A DNA stretch of 64,000 bases from Pantoea sp. IMH (GTDB taxonomy: Bacteria; Pseudomonadota; Gammaproteobacteria; Enterobacterales; Enterobacteriaceae): positions 496,001-560,000 of the forward strand of contig NZ_JFGT01000005.1 in NCBI RefSeq assembly GCF_000599885.1. Direction: 5' to 3'. The translations under genes were made by a program, and so were the position numbers. The notes below the pieces were generated by a model. It had not been told where the DNA came from. It saw nothing but the letters and a program-made list of their open reading frames with translations, and ran no database searches. Positions 50,828 through 61,178 of this stretch are shown here, piece after piece. Numbering within the stretch: position 1 is the first letter of the stretch; every line of letters begins with the position of its first letter.

Positions 50828-53113
50828 ATGAGTGACCTGACGCAGGATGGCGCAGAACGTCTCGCCCTGCATAAATTTACCGAAAATGCGTACCTCAACT
50901 ATTCCATGTACGTCATCATGGACAGGGCGCTTCCCTATATTGGCGACGGCCTGAAGCCGGTACAGCGCCGTATTGTCTACGCGATGTCGGAACTGGGGCT
51001 GAATAACAGCGCCAAATTCAAAAAGTCTGCCCGTACCGTCGGTGACGTGCTGGGTAAATACCACCCGCATGGTGACAGCGCCTGTTATGAAGCGATGGTG
51101 CTGATGGCGCAGCCATTCTCCTACCGCTACCCGCTGGTTGACGGTCAGGGAAACTGGGGCGCGCCGGACGATCCTAAATCCTTCGCTGCCATGCGTTATA
51201 CCGAATCACGCCTGTCCAAATATGCCGAGCTGCTGTTAGGCGAGCTGGGGCAGGGCACGGTCGACTATATACCCAACTTCGACGGCACCCTTCAGGAGCC
51301 GAAGATGCTGCCTGCACGGCTGCCGAACATCTTGCTGAACGGCACCACCGGCATCGCCGTTGGGATGGCGACGGATATCCCGCCGCATAACCTGCGGGAA
51401 GTGGCCCAGGCGGCGATCAAGCTGATCGACTCGCCGAAAGCGACCATTGAAGATCTTCTTGAACTGGTTCAGGGGCCGGATTATCCGACCGAAGCTGAGA
51501 TCATCACCCCGCGCAATGATATCCGTAAAATCTACCAGACCGGACGCGGTTCGGTACGTATGCGCGCCGTCTGGAAAAAAGAGGATGGCGACGTGGTGAT
51601 CACCGCGCTGCCGCATCAGGTTTCCGGCGCGCGCGTACTGGAGCAGATTGCCGCGCAGATGCGCAATAAAAAACTGCCGATGGTGGAAGATCTTCGCGAC
51701 GAGTCGAACCACGAAAATCCGACCCGCCTGGTGATTGTGCCGCGATCCAATCGCGTGGATATGGAACAGGTGATGAATCATCTGTTTGCCACCACCGACC
51801 TGGAAAAAAGCTACCGCATCAATATGAACATGATCGGGCTGGATAACCGCCCGGCGGTGAAAAACCTGCTCGAAATCATCAGTGAGTGGCTGGTCTACCG
51901 GCGTGACACCGTGCGTCGGCGCCTGAACTACCGGCTGGAGAAGGTGCTGAAGCGTCTGCACATTCTCGAAGGTTTGCTGGTGGCCTTCCTGAATATCGAC
52001 GATGTGATCCATATTATCCGCACCGAAGATGAGCCGAAGCCGGTGCTTATGTCACGCTTTGATATCAGTGAAACCCAGGCTGAAGCGATCCTGGAGCTGA
52101 AACTGCGTCATCTTGCCAAGCTGGAAGAGATGAAGATCCGCGGTGAGCAGGATGAACTGACGCAGGAGCGCGATCGTCTGCAGGGCATTCTGGCTTCCGA
52201 ACGCAAAATGAACACCCTGCTGAAGAAAGAGCTCCAGGCAGACAGCGACACCTACGGGGACGATCGCCGTTCGCCGCTGCGTGAGCGCGAAGAGGCGAAA
52301 GCGATCAGCGAAAGCGAGCTGGTACCTTCAGAGCCGGTCACCATCGTGCTGTCACAGATGGGCTGGGTGCGCAGCGCCAAAGGTCATGACATCGATCCGG
52401 GCGGGCTGAGTTATAAAGCGGGGGACAGCTATCGTGCGGCCGCACGGGGTAAAAGCAATCAGCCGGTGGTCTTTATCGACTCCACGGGCCGCAGCTATGC
52501 GCTCGATCCGGTCACGCTGCCTTCCGCTCGCGGGCAGGGCGAGCCGCTGACCGGCAAACTGACGCCGCCGCCGGGCGCGGTTATGGAACAGGTGGTCATG
52601 GAGCAGGAGGAGCAGAAACTGCTGATGGCATCGGATGCCGGCTACGGCTTTGTCTGTACGTTCAGCGATCTGATCTCCCGCAACCGCGCCGGCAAAGCGT
52701 TGCTGAGCCTGCCGCAGAATGCCAAAGTGATGACGCCCATCGCCATTCATCATGACGATGATATGCTGCTGGCGATCACCGCCGCTGGCAGAATGCTGCT
52801 GTTCCCGGTCGCTGATCTGCCGCAGCTGTCGAAGGGGAAAGGGAATAAAATTATCTCTATCCCTTCGGCACAGGCGGCCTCGGGTGAAGATAAACTGGCG
52901 TGGCTGCTGCTGCTGGCGCCGGACACCTCTCTCACGCTCTATGTGGGCAAACGCAAGCTGACGCTGAAGCCGGACGATCTGCAAAAATTCCGTGCCGAAC
53001 GGGGACGTCGCGGTACGCTGCTACCGCGTGGCCTTCAGCGCATCGATCGCGTGGAGACGGATGCGCCATCCCGCCCTGCTGCCAGCGACAACGCAGCGGA
53101 CAGCGAAGCCTGA
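50828..53113 (+). CDS. parC: DNA topoisomerase IV subunit A ParC
   Basis: DNA-cleaving subunit of topoisomerase IV. It has 761 residues from the chosen ATG (E. coli 752), with the extra residues mainly at the C-terminus ([17 protein letters not shown]). The catalytic Tyr is Y124 in [10 protein letters not shown]. The quinolone-resistance positions equivalent to E. coli S80 and E84 are S84 and E88 in [12 protein letters not shown], both wild type. The C-terminal domain is a beta-pinwheel. A longer frame from 50792 lacks support; AGGA lies upstream of 50828. parE is about 5 kb upstream, as expected with the local insertion. Confidence 0.98.
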   Translation: MSDLTQDGAERLALHKFTENAYLNYSMYVIMDRALPYIGDGLKPVQRRIVYAMSELGLNNSAKFKKSARTVGDVLGKYHPHGDSACYEAMVLMAQPFSYRYPLVDGQGNWGAPDDPKSFAAMRYTESRLSKYAELLLGELGQGTVDYIPNFDGTLQEPKMLPARLPNILLNGTTGIAVGMATDIPPHNLREVAQAAIKLIDSPKATIEDLLELVQGPDYPTEAEIITPRNDIRKIYQTGRGSVRMRAVWKKEDGDVVITALPHQVSGARVLEQIAAQMRNKKLPMVEDLRDESNHENPTRLVIVPRSNRVDMEQVMNHLFATTDLEKSYRINMNMIGLDNRPAVKNLLEIISEWLVYRRDTVRRRLNYRLEKVLKRLHILEGLLVAFLNIDDVIHIIRTEDEPKPVLMSRFDISETQAEAILELKLRHLAKLEEMKIRGEQDELTQERDRLQGILASERKMNTLLKKELQADSDTYGDDRRSPLREREEAKAISESELVPSEPVTIVLSQMGWVRSAKGHDIDPGGLSYKAGDSYRAAARGKSNQPVVFIDSTGRSYALDPVTLPSARGQGEPLTGKLTPPPGAVMEQVVMEQEEQKLLMASDAGYGFVCTFSDLISRNRAGKALLSLPQNAKVMTPIAIHHDDDMLLAITAAGRMLLFPVADLPQLSKGKGNKIISIPSAQAASGEDKLAWLLLLAPDTSLTLYVGKRKLTLKPDDLQKFRAERGRRGTLLPRGLQRIDRVETDAPSRPAASDNAADSEA

Positions 53114-53191
53114 TTTGCCTGGGGCAGTTACCGGTGACGGCGACTGACCCGGTGCAAAGCACGGCGTAATACAGCCTGAATTTTTACGGCA

Positions 53192-53232
53192 GGCCCGCCG
53201 CTCAGCCAGCGCTGCTGAGCGCCAGCAGGGCC
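53192..53232 (+). other. Stem-loop between parC and plsC
   Basis: CGCTCAGC (53199-53206) pairs with GCTGAGCG (53214-53221) around a 7-nt loop, with an outer GGCCC/GGGCC pairing. It is GC-rich with no T-run, lies 29 bp upstream of plsC, and may stabilise the parC 3' end or cause partial termination. Confidence 0.5.
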
Positions 53233-53260
53233 GGGCCACGGAAGTGATAGTGAGGAAGTG

Positions 53261-53998
53261 ATGCTCTCAATTTTACGTATCATCGTAGTGATTATCTATT
53301 CGATACTGGTTTGTGTTTTTGGCTGCATTTATTGCCTGTTCAGCCCGCGCAACCCCCGCCATGTTGCCACCTTTGGCCATCTTTTTGGCCGCCTGTCGGG
53401 CGTCTTTGGTCTGAAGGTGGAGCTGCGCAGGCCGGAAGGCGCGGATAACTATCCGAATGCCATCTATATCGCTAACCACCAGAACAACTACGATATGATT
53501 ACGGCTGCGAAAATCGTCCAGCCGTCCACGGTGACGGTGGGGAAAAAAACGCTGCTGTGGGTGCCGTTTTTCGGCCTGCTTTACTGGCTGACCGGCAACC
53601 TGCTTATCGATCGCGATAACCGCGCCCGGGCGCACGATACGATCGGTCAGCTGGTGGAACAATTTAAGAAAAAGCGTATCTCTTTCTGGATGTTCCCGGA
53701 AGGGACGCGCAGCCGTGGACGCGGACTGCTGCCTTTTAAAACGGGCGCTTTCCATGCGGCGATGGCGGCCGGGGTGCCGATTATTCCTATCGTTGTCTCG
53801 ACCACGCACGATAAAATCAAACTTAACCGCCTGAACAACGGGCTGGTGATCGTCGAGATGCTGCCGCCGATTGAGCCGGCGGACTTTGCCGACCAGTCGG
53901 TCCGCAAGCTGGCGACCCATTGCCGCGAGCTGATGATGGCCAAGCTGGATGAACTGGATGCCGAAGTGGCGGAGCGGGAAGCCAGCGGCCGGGTATAA
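53261..53998 (+). CDS. plsC: 1-acyl-sn-glycerol-3-phosphate acyltransferase PlsC
   Basis: Inner-membrane acyltransferase that makes phosphatidic acid from lysophosphatidic acid. It has 245 residues, the same as E. coli. There is an N-terminal membrane helix (about 4-26), the catalytic HX4D as H73-QNNY-D78, and the glycerol-phosphate-binding FPEGTRS at 145-151. The ATG at 53261 follows GAGG with a 5-bp gap; the GTG one codon earlier is too close. It lies downstream of parC, as in E. coli. Confidence 0.97.
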   Translation: MLSILRIIVVIIYSILVCVFGCIYCLFSPRNPRHVATFGHLFGRLSGVFGLKVELRRPEGADNYPNAIYIANHQNNYDMITAAKIVQPSTVTVGKKTLLWVPFFGLLYWLTGNLLIDRDNRARAHDTIGQLVEQFKKKRISFWMFPEGTRSRGRGLLPFKTGAFHAAMAAGVPIIPIVVSTTHDKIKLNRLNNGLVIVEMLPPIEPADFADQSVRKLATHCRELMMAKLDELDAEVAEREASGRV

Positions 53999-54053
53999 TG
54001 TAGAAGTAGTCAGTGAAGTCACACAGCAATAACCAGAATCATAATAAATAGAT

Positions 54054-54079
54054 AGCGGCCCGTTCAGGGCTGCTTTTTT
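54054..54079 (+). terminator. Intrinsic terminator between plsC and ftsP
   Basis: AGCGGCCC pairs with GGGCTGCT (one G-U pair) around a 5-nt loop, followed by six T. It lies 55 bp past plsC and 16 bp before the ftsP start. Confidence 0.85.
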
Positions 54080-54095
54080 GGGTTACGGAGTTTTT

Positions 54096-55511
54096 ATGTC
54101 CTTCAGTCGACGTCAGTTTATTCAGGCCTCGGGCGCAGCGCTTTGCGCCGGTATGCTGCCGGCTAATGCGCATGCCGCTGGCGCGGGTAACGCTTTACCG
54201 GTTCCGCCACTGATCGAATCCCGCCGGGGACAGCCAATTTTCCTGACGCTACAGCGCAGCCACTGGTCATTTGAGAACGGCAGCAAAGCGCAGGTCTGGG
54301 GCATTAATGGCCTCTACCTCGGGCCGACGGTCCGCGTCTGGAGCGGAGACGACGTCAAACTGATCTATACCAACCGGCTGAACGAACCCGTGGCGATGAC
54401 CGTCAGCGGTTTACAGCTCCCCGGTGCGCTCGCGGGCGGCGCGCCCAGGATGATGTCTCCGGGCGTTGACTGGGCACCCGTGCTGCCGATACGCCAGGCG
54501 GCGGCAACCTGCTGGTATCACGCCAATACGCCCAACCGCATGGCGCCGCATGTTTATAACGGCCTGGCCGGACTGTGGCTGGTGGAGGATGAGGTCAGTA
54601 AGTCACTGCCGATCCCAAACCACTATGGCGTGGATGATTTCCCGCTGATTATTCAGGATAAAAGGCTGGATAACTTCGGCACCCCGGAATATTCTCCCCC
54701 CTCTAACGGCGGCTTTGTCGGTGACACGCTGCTGGTTAACGGCGTTCAGAATCCCTATCTTGAAGTCTCGCGCGGCTGGGTACGACTGCGGCTGCTTAAC
54801 GCCTCTAACGCCCGTCGCTATCAGCTACAGCTGAGCGATGGCCGTCCGTTTAACGTTATCGCCAGCGATCAGGGCTTCCTGCCTGCGCCGGTGGCCGTGC
54901 AGCAGCTTTCACTGGCACCAGGCGAACGGCGTGAGGTGCTGATAGATATGAGTGAAGGAAATGAAGTTTCCATTACCGCTGGTTCTGCGGCTGGCATCGT
55001 CGATCGCCTGCGCGGGCTGTTTGAACCTTCCACGATTCTTACTTCCACCTTAATCCTTACACTGCGCCCGACCGGCCTGCTGCCGCTGGTCACCGATAAT
55101 CTGCCGATGCGGCTGCTGGCGGATCAGATGATTGAAGGCAGCGTCAGCCGCACGCGTGAATTCACGCTGGGCGATACGCTGCCGGGCATTAACGGCGCGC
55201 TGTGGGATATGCAGCGCATTGACGTTACGGCGCAGGAAGGCACCTTTGAGCGCTGGATTATTCATGCCGATCTGCCACAGGCGTTTCATATTCAGGGCGT
55301 GATGTTTCTGATTAAAAACGTCAACGGCGCGCAGCCAATGGCGGAAGATCGTGGCTGGAAGGATACCGTCTGGGTGGACGGCAGCGTGGAGCTGTTTGTC
55401 TCTTTCACCCAGGCTTCTTCGGAGCACTTTCCGTTTGTCTACTACAGCCAGATGCTGGAGATGGCCGATCGCGGCACGGCAGGACAGCTACAGGTTAACC
55501 CTGTCGTCTGA
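54096..55511 (+). CDS. ftsP: Cell division protein FtsP (SufI)
   Basis: Periplasmic multicopper-oxidase-fold protein without the copper ligands, which stabilises the divisome under stress. It has 471 residues (E. coli 470). The Tat signal has S4-R-R-Q-F-I9 followed by a hydrophobic stretch to about residue 28. Diagnostic blocks are WGINGLYLGPTVRVW, VYNGLAGLWLVEDEVSKSLP, VGDTLLVNGVQNPYLEVSRG and DRGWKDTVWVDGSVEL. The start at 54096 sits after GGAG; the longer frame crosses the terminator. Confidence 0.97.
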   Translation: MSFSRRQFIQASGAALCAGMLPANAHAAGAGNALPVPPLIESRRGQPIFLTLQRSHWSFENGSKAQVWGINGLYLGPTVRVWSGDDVKLIYTNRLNEPVAMTVSGLQLPGALAGGAPRMMSPGVDWAPVLPIRQAAATCWYHANTPNRMAPHVYNGLAGLWLVEDEVSKSLPIPNHYGVDDFPLIIQDKRLDNFGTPEYSPPSNGGFVGDTLLVNGVQNPYLEVSRGWVRLRLLNASNARRYQLQLSDGRPFNVIASDQGFLPAPVAVQQLSLAPGERREVLIDMSEGNEVSITAGSAAGIVDRLRGLFEPSTILTSTLILTLRPTGLLPLVTDNLPMRLLADQMIEGSVSRTREFTLGDTLPGINGALWDMQRIDVTAQEGTFERWIIHADLPQAFHIQGVMFLIKNVNGAQPMAEDRGWKDTVWVDGSVELFVSFTQASSEHFPFVYYSQMLEMADRGTAGQLQVNPVV

Positions 55512-55733
55512 AAATTGCCTTGTAAGGCGTGGTGGGAAGGTGGCTCAGTGAAAAAGCTGATGCCCGGCGGGGCCTGCTATTTGTGATAAAAGGCAGTCGA
55601 TGAATGGCGCGCTGGAAAGCGCACGGGCGCAGCAATCAGTTTGCCTGCGCCATACTCAGCAGAACACGCCCTGGCGCTATGTGGCTGTCATGCGGCGCAC
55701 ATCAACAAAGCGCACGCCGCACAAAGGCTGAAC

Positions 55734-56558
55734 TTAGTTCAATTCATCCGGATTTGGTCCCAGACGATTACCTTTATCCAGCGACGCAATCTCGCTGATT
55801 TCCGGTTTTTCCAGACGGAAATCAAACACCTTGAAGTTCTCCTCAATGCGCGACGGCGTGACCGATTTCGGGATCACCACCAGGCCGCTGTCCAGATGCC
55901 AGCGGATAACTATCTGCGCCGGTGTTTTGCCATACTTTTTCGCCAGGTTGCGGATGATTTCCTGGTCGAAGACACCCTTACCGCCCTGAGCCAGCGGGCT
56001 CCAGGACTCTGTCTGGATCTGATGCATCGCGTTCCAGGCGTGCAGCGTACGCTGCTGCAGCATCGGATGCAGTTCGATCTGGTTAATAACCGGGCTGACG
56101 CCCGTCTCATCCAGCAGGCGCTTCAGATGGTTTTCCTGGAAGTTACAGACGCCGATACTTTTGGTCAGTCCCTGCTTCTGTAATTCAATCATCGCCTTCC
56201 ATGCGTCGACGTAGTTATCTTTTGCCGGACAAGGCCAGTGCATCAGATAGAGATCCACACTTTCCAGCTGGAGTTTTTTCAGGCTGGTTTCCATCGCCTG
56301 CTCTGCGTTCAGCTGATCGTCATTCCACAGTTTGGTGGTGACAAAGATGTCGTCACGGGGCACGTCCGTTTCCTGTAACGCCTGGCCGATACCCTCTTCG
56401 TTCTTGTAGATCGCGGCGGTATCAATGGAGCGATAGCCCACGTTCAGCGCCTTAACGGCGGCGTTGCGGGCTTCTTCGATGCTGGCCTGCCAGACGCCAA
56501 GACCGAGTTGCGGCATCATATTGCCGTCGTGGAGTTTAATTAAAGGTTGGTCTGCCAT
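55734..56558 (-). CDS. dkgA: 2,5-diketo-D-gluconate reductase A DkgA
   Basis: NADPH-dependent aldo-keto reductase acting on 2,5-diketogluconate, methylglyoxal and other aldehydes. It has 274 residues. The catalytic tetrad region is D46 and Y51 in SIDTAAIYKNEEG, the Lys in VTTKLWND and the His in YLMHWPCP. The cofactor loop is VIPKSVTPSRIEENF. The start at 56558 follows AGGAGATA. In E. coli dkgA lies behind yqhD; here it stands alone facing yqhC. Confidence 0.95.
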   Translation of the reverse strand: MADQPLIKLHDGNMMPQLGLGVWQASIEEARNAAVKALNVGYRSIDTAAIYKNEEGIGQALQETDVPRDDIFVTTKLWNDDQLNAEQAMETSLKKLQLESVDLYLMHWPCPAKDNYVDAWKAMIELQKQGLTKSIGVCNFQENHLKRLLDETGVSPVINQIELHPMLQQRTLHAWNAMHQIQTESWSPLAQGGKGVFDQEIIRNLAKKYGKTPAQIVIRWHLDSGLVVIPKSVTPSRIEENFKVFDFRLEKPEISEIASLDKGNRLGPNPDELN

Positions 56559-56697
56559 GTTATCTCCTGTGCAGCGAATGAACCGAAAGTTCTGCATCGG
56601 TTAGTGACGTTAAGTCTAGTTGAGAAAAACGCGACGTTTAATAAATCTTGCCGCTGGTGTCGTGAGCACCTTAAGCAACCTGAAAGGGCAGGCTTAC

Positions 56698-56729
56698 TGC
56701 CTGTTTCTGCCTCGATCTTGCCTGTTTCT
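56698..56729. repeat. Direct repeats TGCCTGTTTCT, 21 bp apart, upstream of dkgA and yqhC
   Basis: Two identical 11-bp copies at 56698-56708 and 56719-56729 are spaced by 21 bp, two turns of the helix. AraC-family regulators commonly bind such directly repeated half-sites, so this is a candidate YqhC operator. Confidence 0.55.
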
Positions 56730-56801
56730 CCAGCCCGCTGGAGAATTGGCCGGAAATTCGCCATGATGGCGGAGAAAACGATCTGATTAGGGAAAACGAC
56801 G

Positions 56802-57692
56802 ATGGATCATCACTCGCTTTGCGCCCGGCTGGCGCAGCAGGTCATTGCGCTAAGAGCCTCTCCTTTGCTGGCCACGGTGCCGGATATCAAATTGCTGTAC
56901 GCCGATAAACCGGGCGGACGCACGCCGGTCATGTATTCATCAGGGATTGTGATCCTGTTTCAGGGGCAGAAAACGGGTTATCTGGGCAATACCGTCTTTC
57001 ACTATGATGCGACGAAATATCTGATGCTGACGGTGACGATGCCCTTTGAATGTGAAACCTTCGCCACACCGGAAACGCCGCTGGTGGGCCTGTTGCTGAA
57101 CGTTGATCCCGCCAGGTTACAGGATTTGCTGATCGACATTGGCACGGACGACAGCTTCCATCCTGAGCCGCTGACGCGCGGCATCCATACTGCATCGCTG
57201 ACCGGTGAGATGCTTTGCGCGGCGGAGCGGCTGCTGGATGTGATGCGCAACCCGCGTGATGCCCGCGTGCTGGGGCCGCAGATTGTGCGGGAAATTCTCT
57301 ATTACGTTCTGCTGGGGCCATGCGGAGGCGCATTGCTGGCGCTGGTCAGCCGTCAGACGCAGTTCAGCCAGATCGCGCGGGCGATAAGACGGATAGAAAA
57401 TCACTATACGGATACGATGAGCATCGACCAGCTGGCGGCTGAGGTGAACATGAGCGTCTCGGCGTTCCACCACAATTTCAAGGCGGTGACCAGCACCTCG
57501 CCATTGCAGTATCTGAAAAGTTACCGGCTGCATCAGGCAAGAACGATGATGTTGCAGGATGGATTAAAGGCCAGCGCGGCGGCCATGCGGGTCGGCTACG
57601 AAAGCGCCTCACAGTTCTCCCGGGAATTTAAACGCTACTTTGGCGTAACGCCGGGGGAGGAGATTGCGCGGATGCGTCAGGCAGCGTTATAA
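56802..57692 (+). CDS. yqhC: AraC-family regulator YqhC
   Basis: Transcription activator; E. coli YqhC responds to aldehydes and turns on yqhD-dkgA. It has 296 residues: an N-terminal AraC_N effector domain (about 10-175) and a C-terminal pair of helix-turn-helices (about 195-290; [25 protein letters not shown] and [19 protein letters not shown]). Orthology rests on domain type and on position between dkgA and yghB-metC. The expected target yqhD is missing from the locus. It is divergent from dkgA. Confidence 0.85.
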   Translation: MDHHSLCARLAQQVIALRASPLLATVPDIKLLYADKPGGRTPVMYSSGIVILFQGQKTGYLGNTVFHYDATKYLMLTVTMPFECETFATPETPLVGLLLNVDPARLQDLLIDIGTDDSFHPEPLTRGIHTASLTGEMLCAAERLLDVMRNPRDARVLGPQIVREILYYVLLGPCGGALLALVSRQTQFSQIARAIRRIENHYTDTMSIDQLAAEVNMSVSAFHHNFKAVTSTSPLQYLKSYRLHQARTMMLQDGLKASAAAMRVGYESASQFSREFKRYFGVTPGEEIARMRQAAL

Positions 57693-57707
57693 GGCCGCCT
57701 GACGGCG

Positions 57708-58367
57708 TTATGAAGAGGATTTGCGGCGCTTGATCACCAGCGTCAGGCTGCCAATCAGGCCGGCAACCAGCAAGACCAGCGGCAGGATCATCAGAAATGT
57801 CATCACCTGATCTTCATGGCGTTTGATAAAGGGAACCTGGCTGATGGCGTAGCCAAACGAGACCAGAATAGTGACCCAGAGCGCGCCGCTCAGCCAGTTG
57901 AACAGCTGAAAACGGCTGTTCCGCAGGCCAGAAATCCCGGCCATGGTCGGCAGAATGGTGCGGACAAAGGCCAGAAAGCGCCCAACCAGCAGCGCCATCA
58001 GGCCGTGGCGGTGAAACAGACTCCAGGCGCGCTGGTGATACTGGGCAGGCAGATGCATCAGCCAGCTTTTTACCAGGCGGGTATTGCCAAGCCAGCGCCC
58101 CTGAAGATAGCTCAGCCAGCAGCCCAGGCTGGCGGCGGCGGTCAGCAGCAGTATGGTCGGCACAAATGTCATCACGCCTTTAGCCACCATCGCCCCCGCC
58201 AGCAGCAGCAGGCTGTCGCCAGGCAGGAAGGAGGCGGGCAGCAGGCCGTTTTCCAGCAGCAGGGTGAGAAACATTATTCCGTAGACTATCCAAATGACAT
58301 CCGGATTGGCCAGGGCGGCAAAATCCTGATGCCAGAGCGCCTGAACAATCTCGTGCAATACACCCAT
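57708..58367 (-). CDS. yghB: DedA-family membrane protein YghB
   Basis: Inner-membrane protein of the DedA/VTT family, which is linked to membrane potential, envelope lipid turnover and undecaprenyl carrier recycling. It has 219 residues (E. coli YghB 219) with several hydrophobic segments. Conserved blocks are [33 protein letters not shown] and the [17 protein letters not shown] stretch with its essential Arg. It lies downstream of metC on the same strand. Confidence 0.94.
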   Translation of the reverse strand: MGVLHEIVQALWHQDFAALANPDVIWIVYGIMFLTLLLENGLLPASFLPGDSLLLLAGAMVAKGVMTFVPTILLLTAAASLGCWLSYLQGRWLGNTRLVKSWLMHLPAQYHQRAWSLFHRHGLMALLVGRFLAFVRTILPTMAGISGLRNSRFQLFNWLSGALWVTILVSFGYAISQVPFIKRHEDQVMTFLMILPLVLLVAGLIGSLTLVIKRRKSSS

Positions 58368-58480
58368 TTCATATCCCGTTGACAGCAGTAATCTGTCGAT
58401 TGTAACTGCAATCGGCGCTCAGTACCCTGATCAAGGTCTTCCGTGCGGCCTCATTGCGGGTTTATTTACTTTTCTGCCCC

Positions 58481-59674
58481 TCAATTGGGCGTCAGCCGGG
58501 CAAAACCTGCCGCCAGATCGTCAATCAGGTCTTCAACATTTTCCAGGCCGATATGTAGGCGTACCAGCGTTCCGCTAAAGGCAATGCCGGTCGCCGGACG
58601 GATCGCCGCCAGTTCTTCAGGCTGGTTTGCCAGGATCAGTGATTCATAACCGCCCCAGGAGTAGGCCATGCTGAAATGTTCAAAATGGTCGAGGAAATCC
58701 GCCAGTTGCTGATCGCTCAGGCGTGCTTTCAACACGAATGAGAAGAGGCCGCTGCTGCCGGAGAAGTCGCGCTGCCAGAACTGATGGCCCTGACACTGCG
58801 GCAGCGCCGGATGATTAACAACCTCAACCTCCGGGCGGGCCGCCAGCCAGTGCGCCACGCGCAGGCCGCTCTCTTCGTGCTGGCGCAGACGAACCGCGAG
58901 CGTACGCAGACCCCGGCTGGCCATATAGGCGGTATCCGCATCCACCATCTGCCCCATCAGATAGGAATTCTCGCGCAGCTGCGCCCAGCAGCGTTCATTC
59001 GCCACGGCGGTGCCGATCATGGCATCCGAGTGACCAATCAGATATTTGGTGCCCGCCTGAATGGAGATATCGATGCCGAAATCCAGCGCGCGGAACAGCA
59101 CGCCAGCGGACCAGGTGTTATCGAGCATGATAACGGCATCAGGCGCTTTGCTACGTACCGCTGCGACAATGGCCGGAATGTCCTGAACTTCCATGGTGAT
59201 GGAAGCGGGAGACTCCAGAAAAACGACGCGGGTGTTGGGCTGGACGAGCGCGGCAATCTCCGCGCCAGCAGTATGATCGAACCAGGTGGTAGAAACATTC
59301 ATCCGGCTGAGAACGTTGGTACAGAAATCCTGAGTCGGTTCATAAACCGATCCTGCCATCAGCACATTATCACCCGCCGAGACGAAGGCCAGAATAGCGT
59401 TGGCCACGGCGGCGGCCCCGCAGGGATAAAGCGCGCAGCCCGCGCCACCTTCGAGTTCGGTCATCGCCTCCTGGAGCGAAAAGTGGGTGAGAGTACCGCG
59501 CCGGCCATAAAACAGTTCTCCTGCGGCGCGGCCTGCGGTGGCGCGTTTTTTGTCGGCCACGCTGTCAAACACCAGCGACGAGGCGCGCTGAATCACGCTG
59601 TTGACGGAACCTTGTGTGTAGCGCTTGTCGCGGCCTGCGGCGATCAGCATCGTTTCGAGTTTTTTCCGGGTCAT
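58481..59674 (-). CDS. metC: Cystathionine beta-lyase MetC
   Basis: PLP enzyme that splits cystathionine into homocysteine, pyruvate and ammonia in methionine synthesis. It has 397 residues (E. coli 395). The PLP Lys is K210 in [14 protein letters not shown]. Other motifs are [32 protein letters not shown] and MLDNTWSAG. The start at 59674 matches the family N-terminus (TRKKLETML). I saw no AGACGTCT-type MetJ box upstream. It is divergent from exbB-exbD. Confidence 0.97.
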   Translation of the reverse strand: MTRKKLETMLIAAGRDKRYTQGSVNSVIQRASSLVFDSVADKKRATAGRAAGELFYGRRGTLTHFSLQEAMTELEGGAGCALYPCGAAAVANAILAFVSAGDNVLMAGSVYEPTQDFCTNVLSRMNVSTTWFDHTAGAEIAALVQPNTRVVFLESPASITMEVQDIPAIVAAVRSKAPDAVIMLDNTWSAGVLFRALDFGIDISIQAGTKYLIGHSDAMIGTAVANERCWAQLRENSYLMGQMVDADTAYMASRGLRTLAVRLRQHEESGLRVAHWLAARPEVEVVNHPALPQCQGHQFWQRDFSGSSGLFSFVLKARLSDQQLADFLDHFEHFSMAYSWGGYESLILANQPEELAAIRPATGIAFSGTLVRLHIGLENVEDLIDDLAAGFARLTPN

Positions 59675-59834
59675 CTTCTGCTCTGTCTGCAAGTGGCGTA
59701 GTGCAGTCACGTTACCACGGCGGAGGGCAGGGTGAAATTGGGCGACAACGCAGTGCCTGAGAGATGACGCAAATATGCCGCTTACCTGAGGCAGGACAAT
59801 AAACCGGCCATTAATTGGCGCAGGCCAGGTAAAT

Positions 59835-59853
59835 AGTAATGATAACCACTATC
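59835..59853 (+). promoter_or_regulatory. Fur box upstream of exbB
   Basis: The sequence AGTAATGATAACCACTATC matches the 19-bp Fur consensus at 15 positions. It lies about 70 bp upstream of the exbB start and indicates iron repression of exbBD. Confidence 0.8.
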
Positions 59854-59923
59854 AATTCAGCTTCGATTTGGTATGATCCGCACTGGTTTTTTCCATTCAG
59901 TTGACTTCCGTTGGAGAGACAGC

Positions 59924-60658
59924 GTGACGAATAATTTGATGCAGACGGACCTTTCCGTCTGGGGCATGTACCAGCATGCGGACATCGTGGTTAAAGTGGT
60001 AATGATCGGACTGCTGCTGGCATCGGTCGTGACCTGGGCCATTTTCTTCAGCAAAAGCATTGAACTCGGTTCGGCAAAACGCCGCCTTAAACGCGAACAG
60101 CAGGCGCTGGCGGGTGCCCGCTCAATGAAAGACGCGGCCGCGACCTGCGCCTCGTTCAAAGCGAACAGCCTGAGCGCTCAGCTGCTGAATGAGGCTGAAA
60201 ACGAGCTTGAGCTTTCCGAAGGTTCCGACGATAACGACGGCATTAAAGAACGCACCGGTTTCCGCCTGGAACGCCGGGTCGCCTTCTTCAGTCGCCATGC
60301 CGGACGGGGCAATGGTTTCCTCGCCACCATCGGCGCCATTGCACCCTTTGTCGGCCTGTTCGGCACCGTCTGGGGCATTATGAACAGCTTTATCGGCATC
60401 GCCCAGACGCAGACCACCAATCTGGCCGTGGTGGCGCCCGGTATCGCTGAAGCGCTGCTGGCGACCGCCATCGGTCTGATTGCCGCCATCCCGGCCGTGG
60501 TGATCTATAACGTTTTTGCCCGCACCATCGCCAGCTATAAAGCGTCACTGGGCGATGTTGCGGCACAGATCCTGCTGCTGCAAAGCCGCGATCTGGACCT
60601 GGCGGCCAGCGGCAGTTCACACCGTGCGCAGCCGGCGCAGAAACTGCGGGTGGGCTGA
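59924..60658 (+). CDS. exbB: TonB-system energising protein ExbB
   Basis: Inner-membrane part of the TonB-ExbB-ExbD motor that powers siderophore and vitamin B12 uptake. It has 244 residues, the same as E. coli, with three membrane helices (about 16-38, 130-150, 170-195). Near-identical blocks are [37 protein letters not shown] and [20 protein letters not shown]. The start is GTG at 59924 (reads NNLMQTD), with GGAGAG upstream, as in E. coli. exbD follows after 5 bp. Confidence 0.98.
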   Translation: MTNNLMQTDLSVWGMYQHADIVVKVVMIGLLLASVVTWAIFFSKSIELGSAKRRLKREQQALAGARSMKDAAATCASFKANSLSAQLLNEAENELELSEGSDDNDGIKERTGFRLERRVAFFSRHAGRGNGFLATIGAIAPFVGLFGTVWGIMNSFIGIAQTQTTNLAVVAPGIAEALLATAIGLIAAIPAVVIYNVFARTIASYKASLGDVAAQILLLQSRDLDLAASGSSHRAQPAQKLRVG

Positions 60659-60663
60659 CGGCG

Positions 60664-61086
<423 letters not shown>

Positions 61087-61178
61087 TCCTGTCTGAGCCG
61101 ATCGTTCGGTCGGCTCAGTTACCTGCCCGCTCAGCCTCATGCGGAGGCTGATTCTCCCTGAGTCATTTTCCCTGCCGT

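Noticed and set aside
59675..59834. MetJ box expected upstream of metC
   Set aside because: No tandem AGACGTCT-like 8-mers could be found; the only clear site in the region is the Fur box belonging to exbB.
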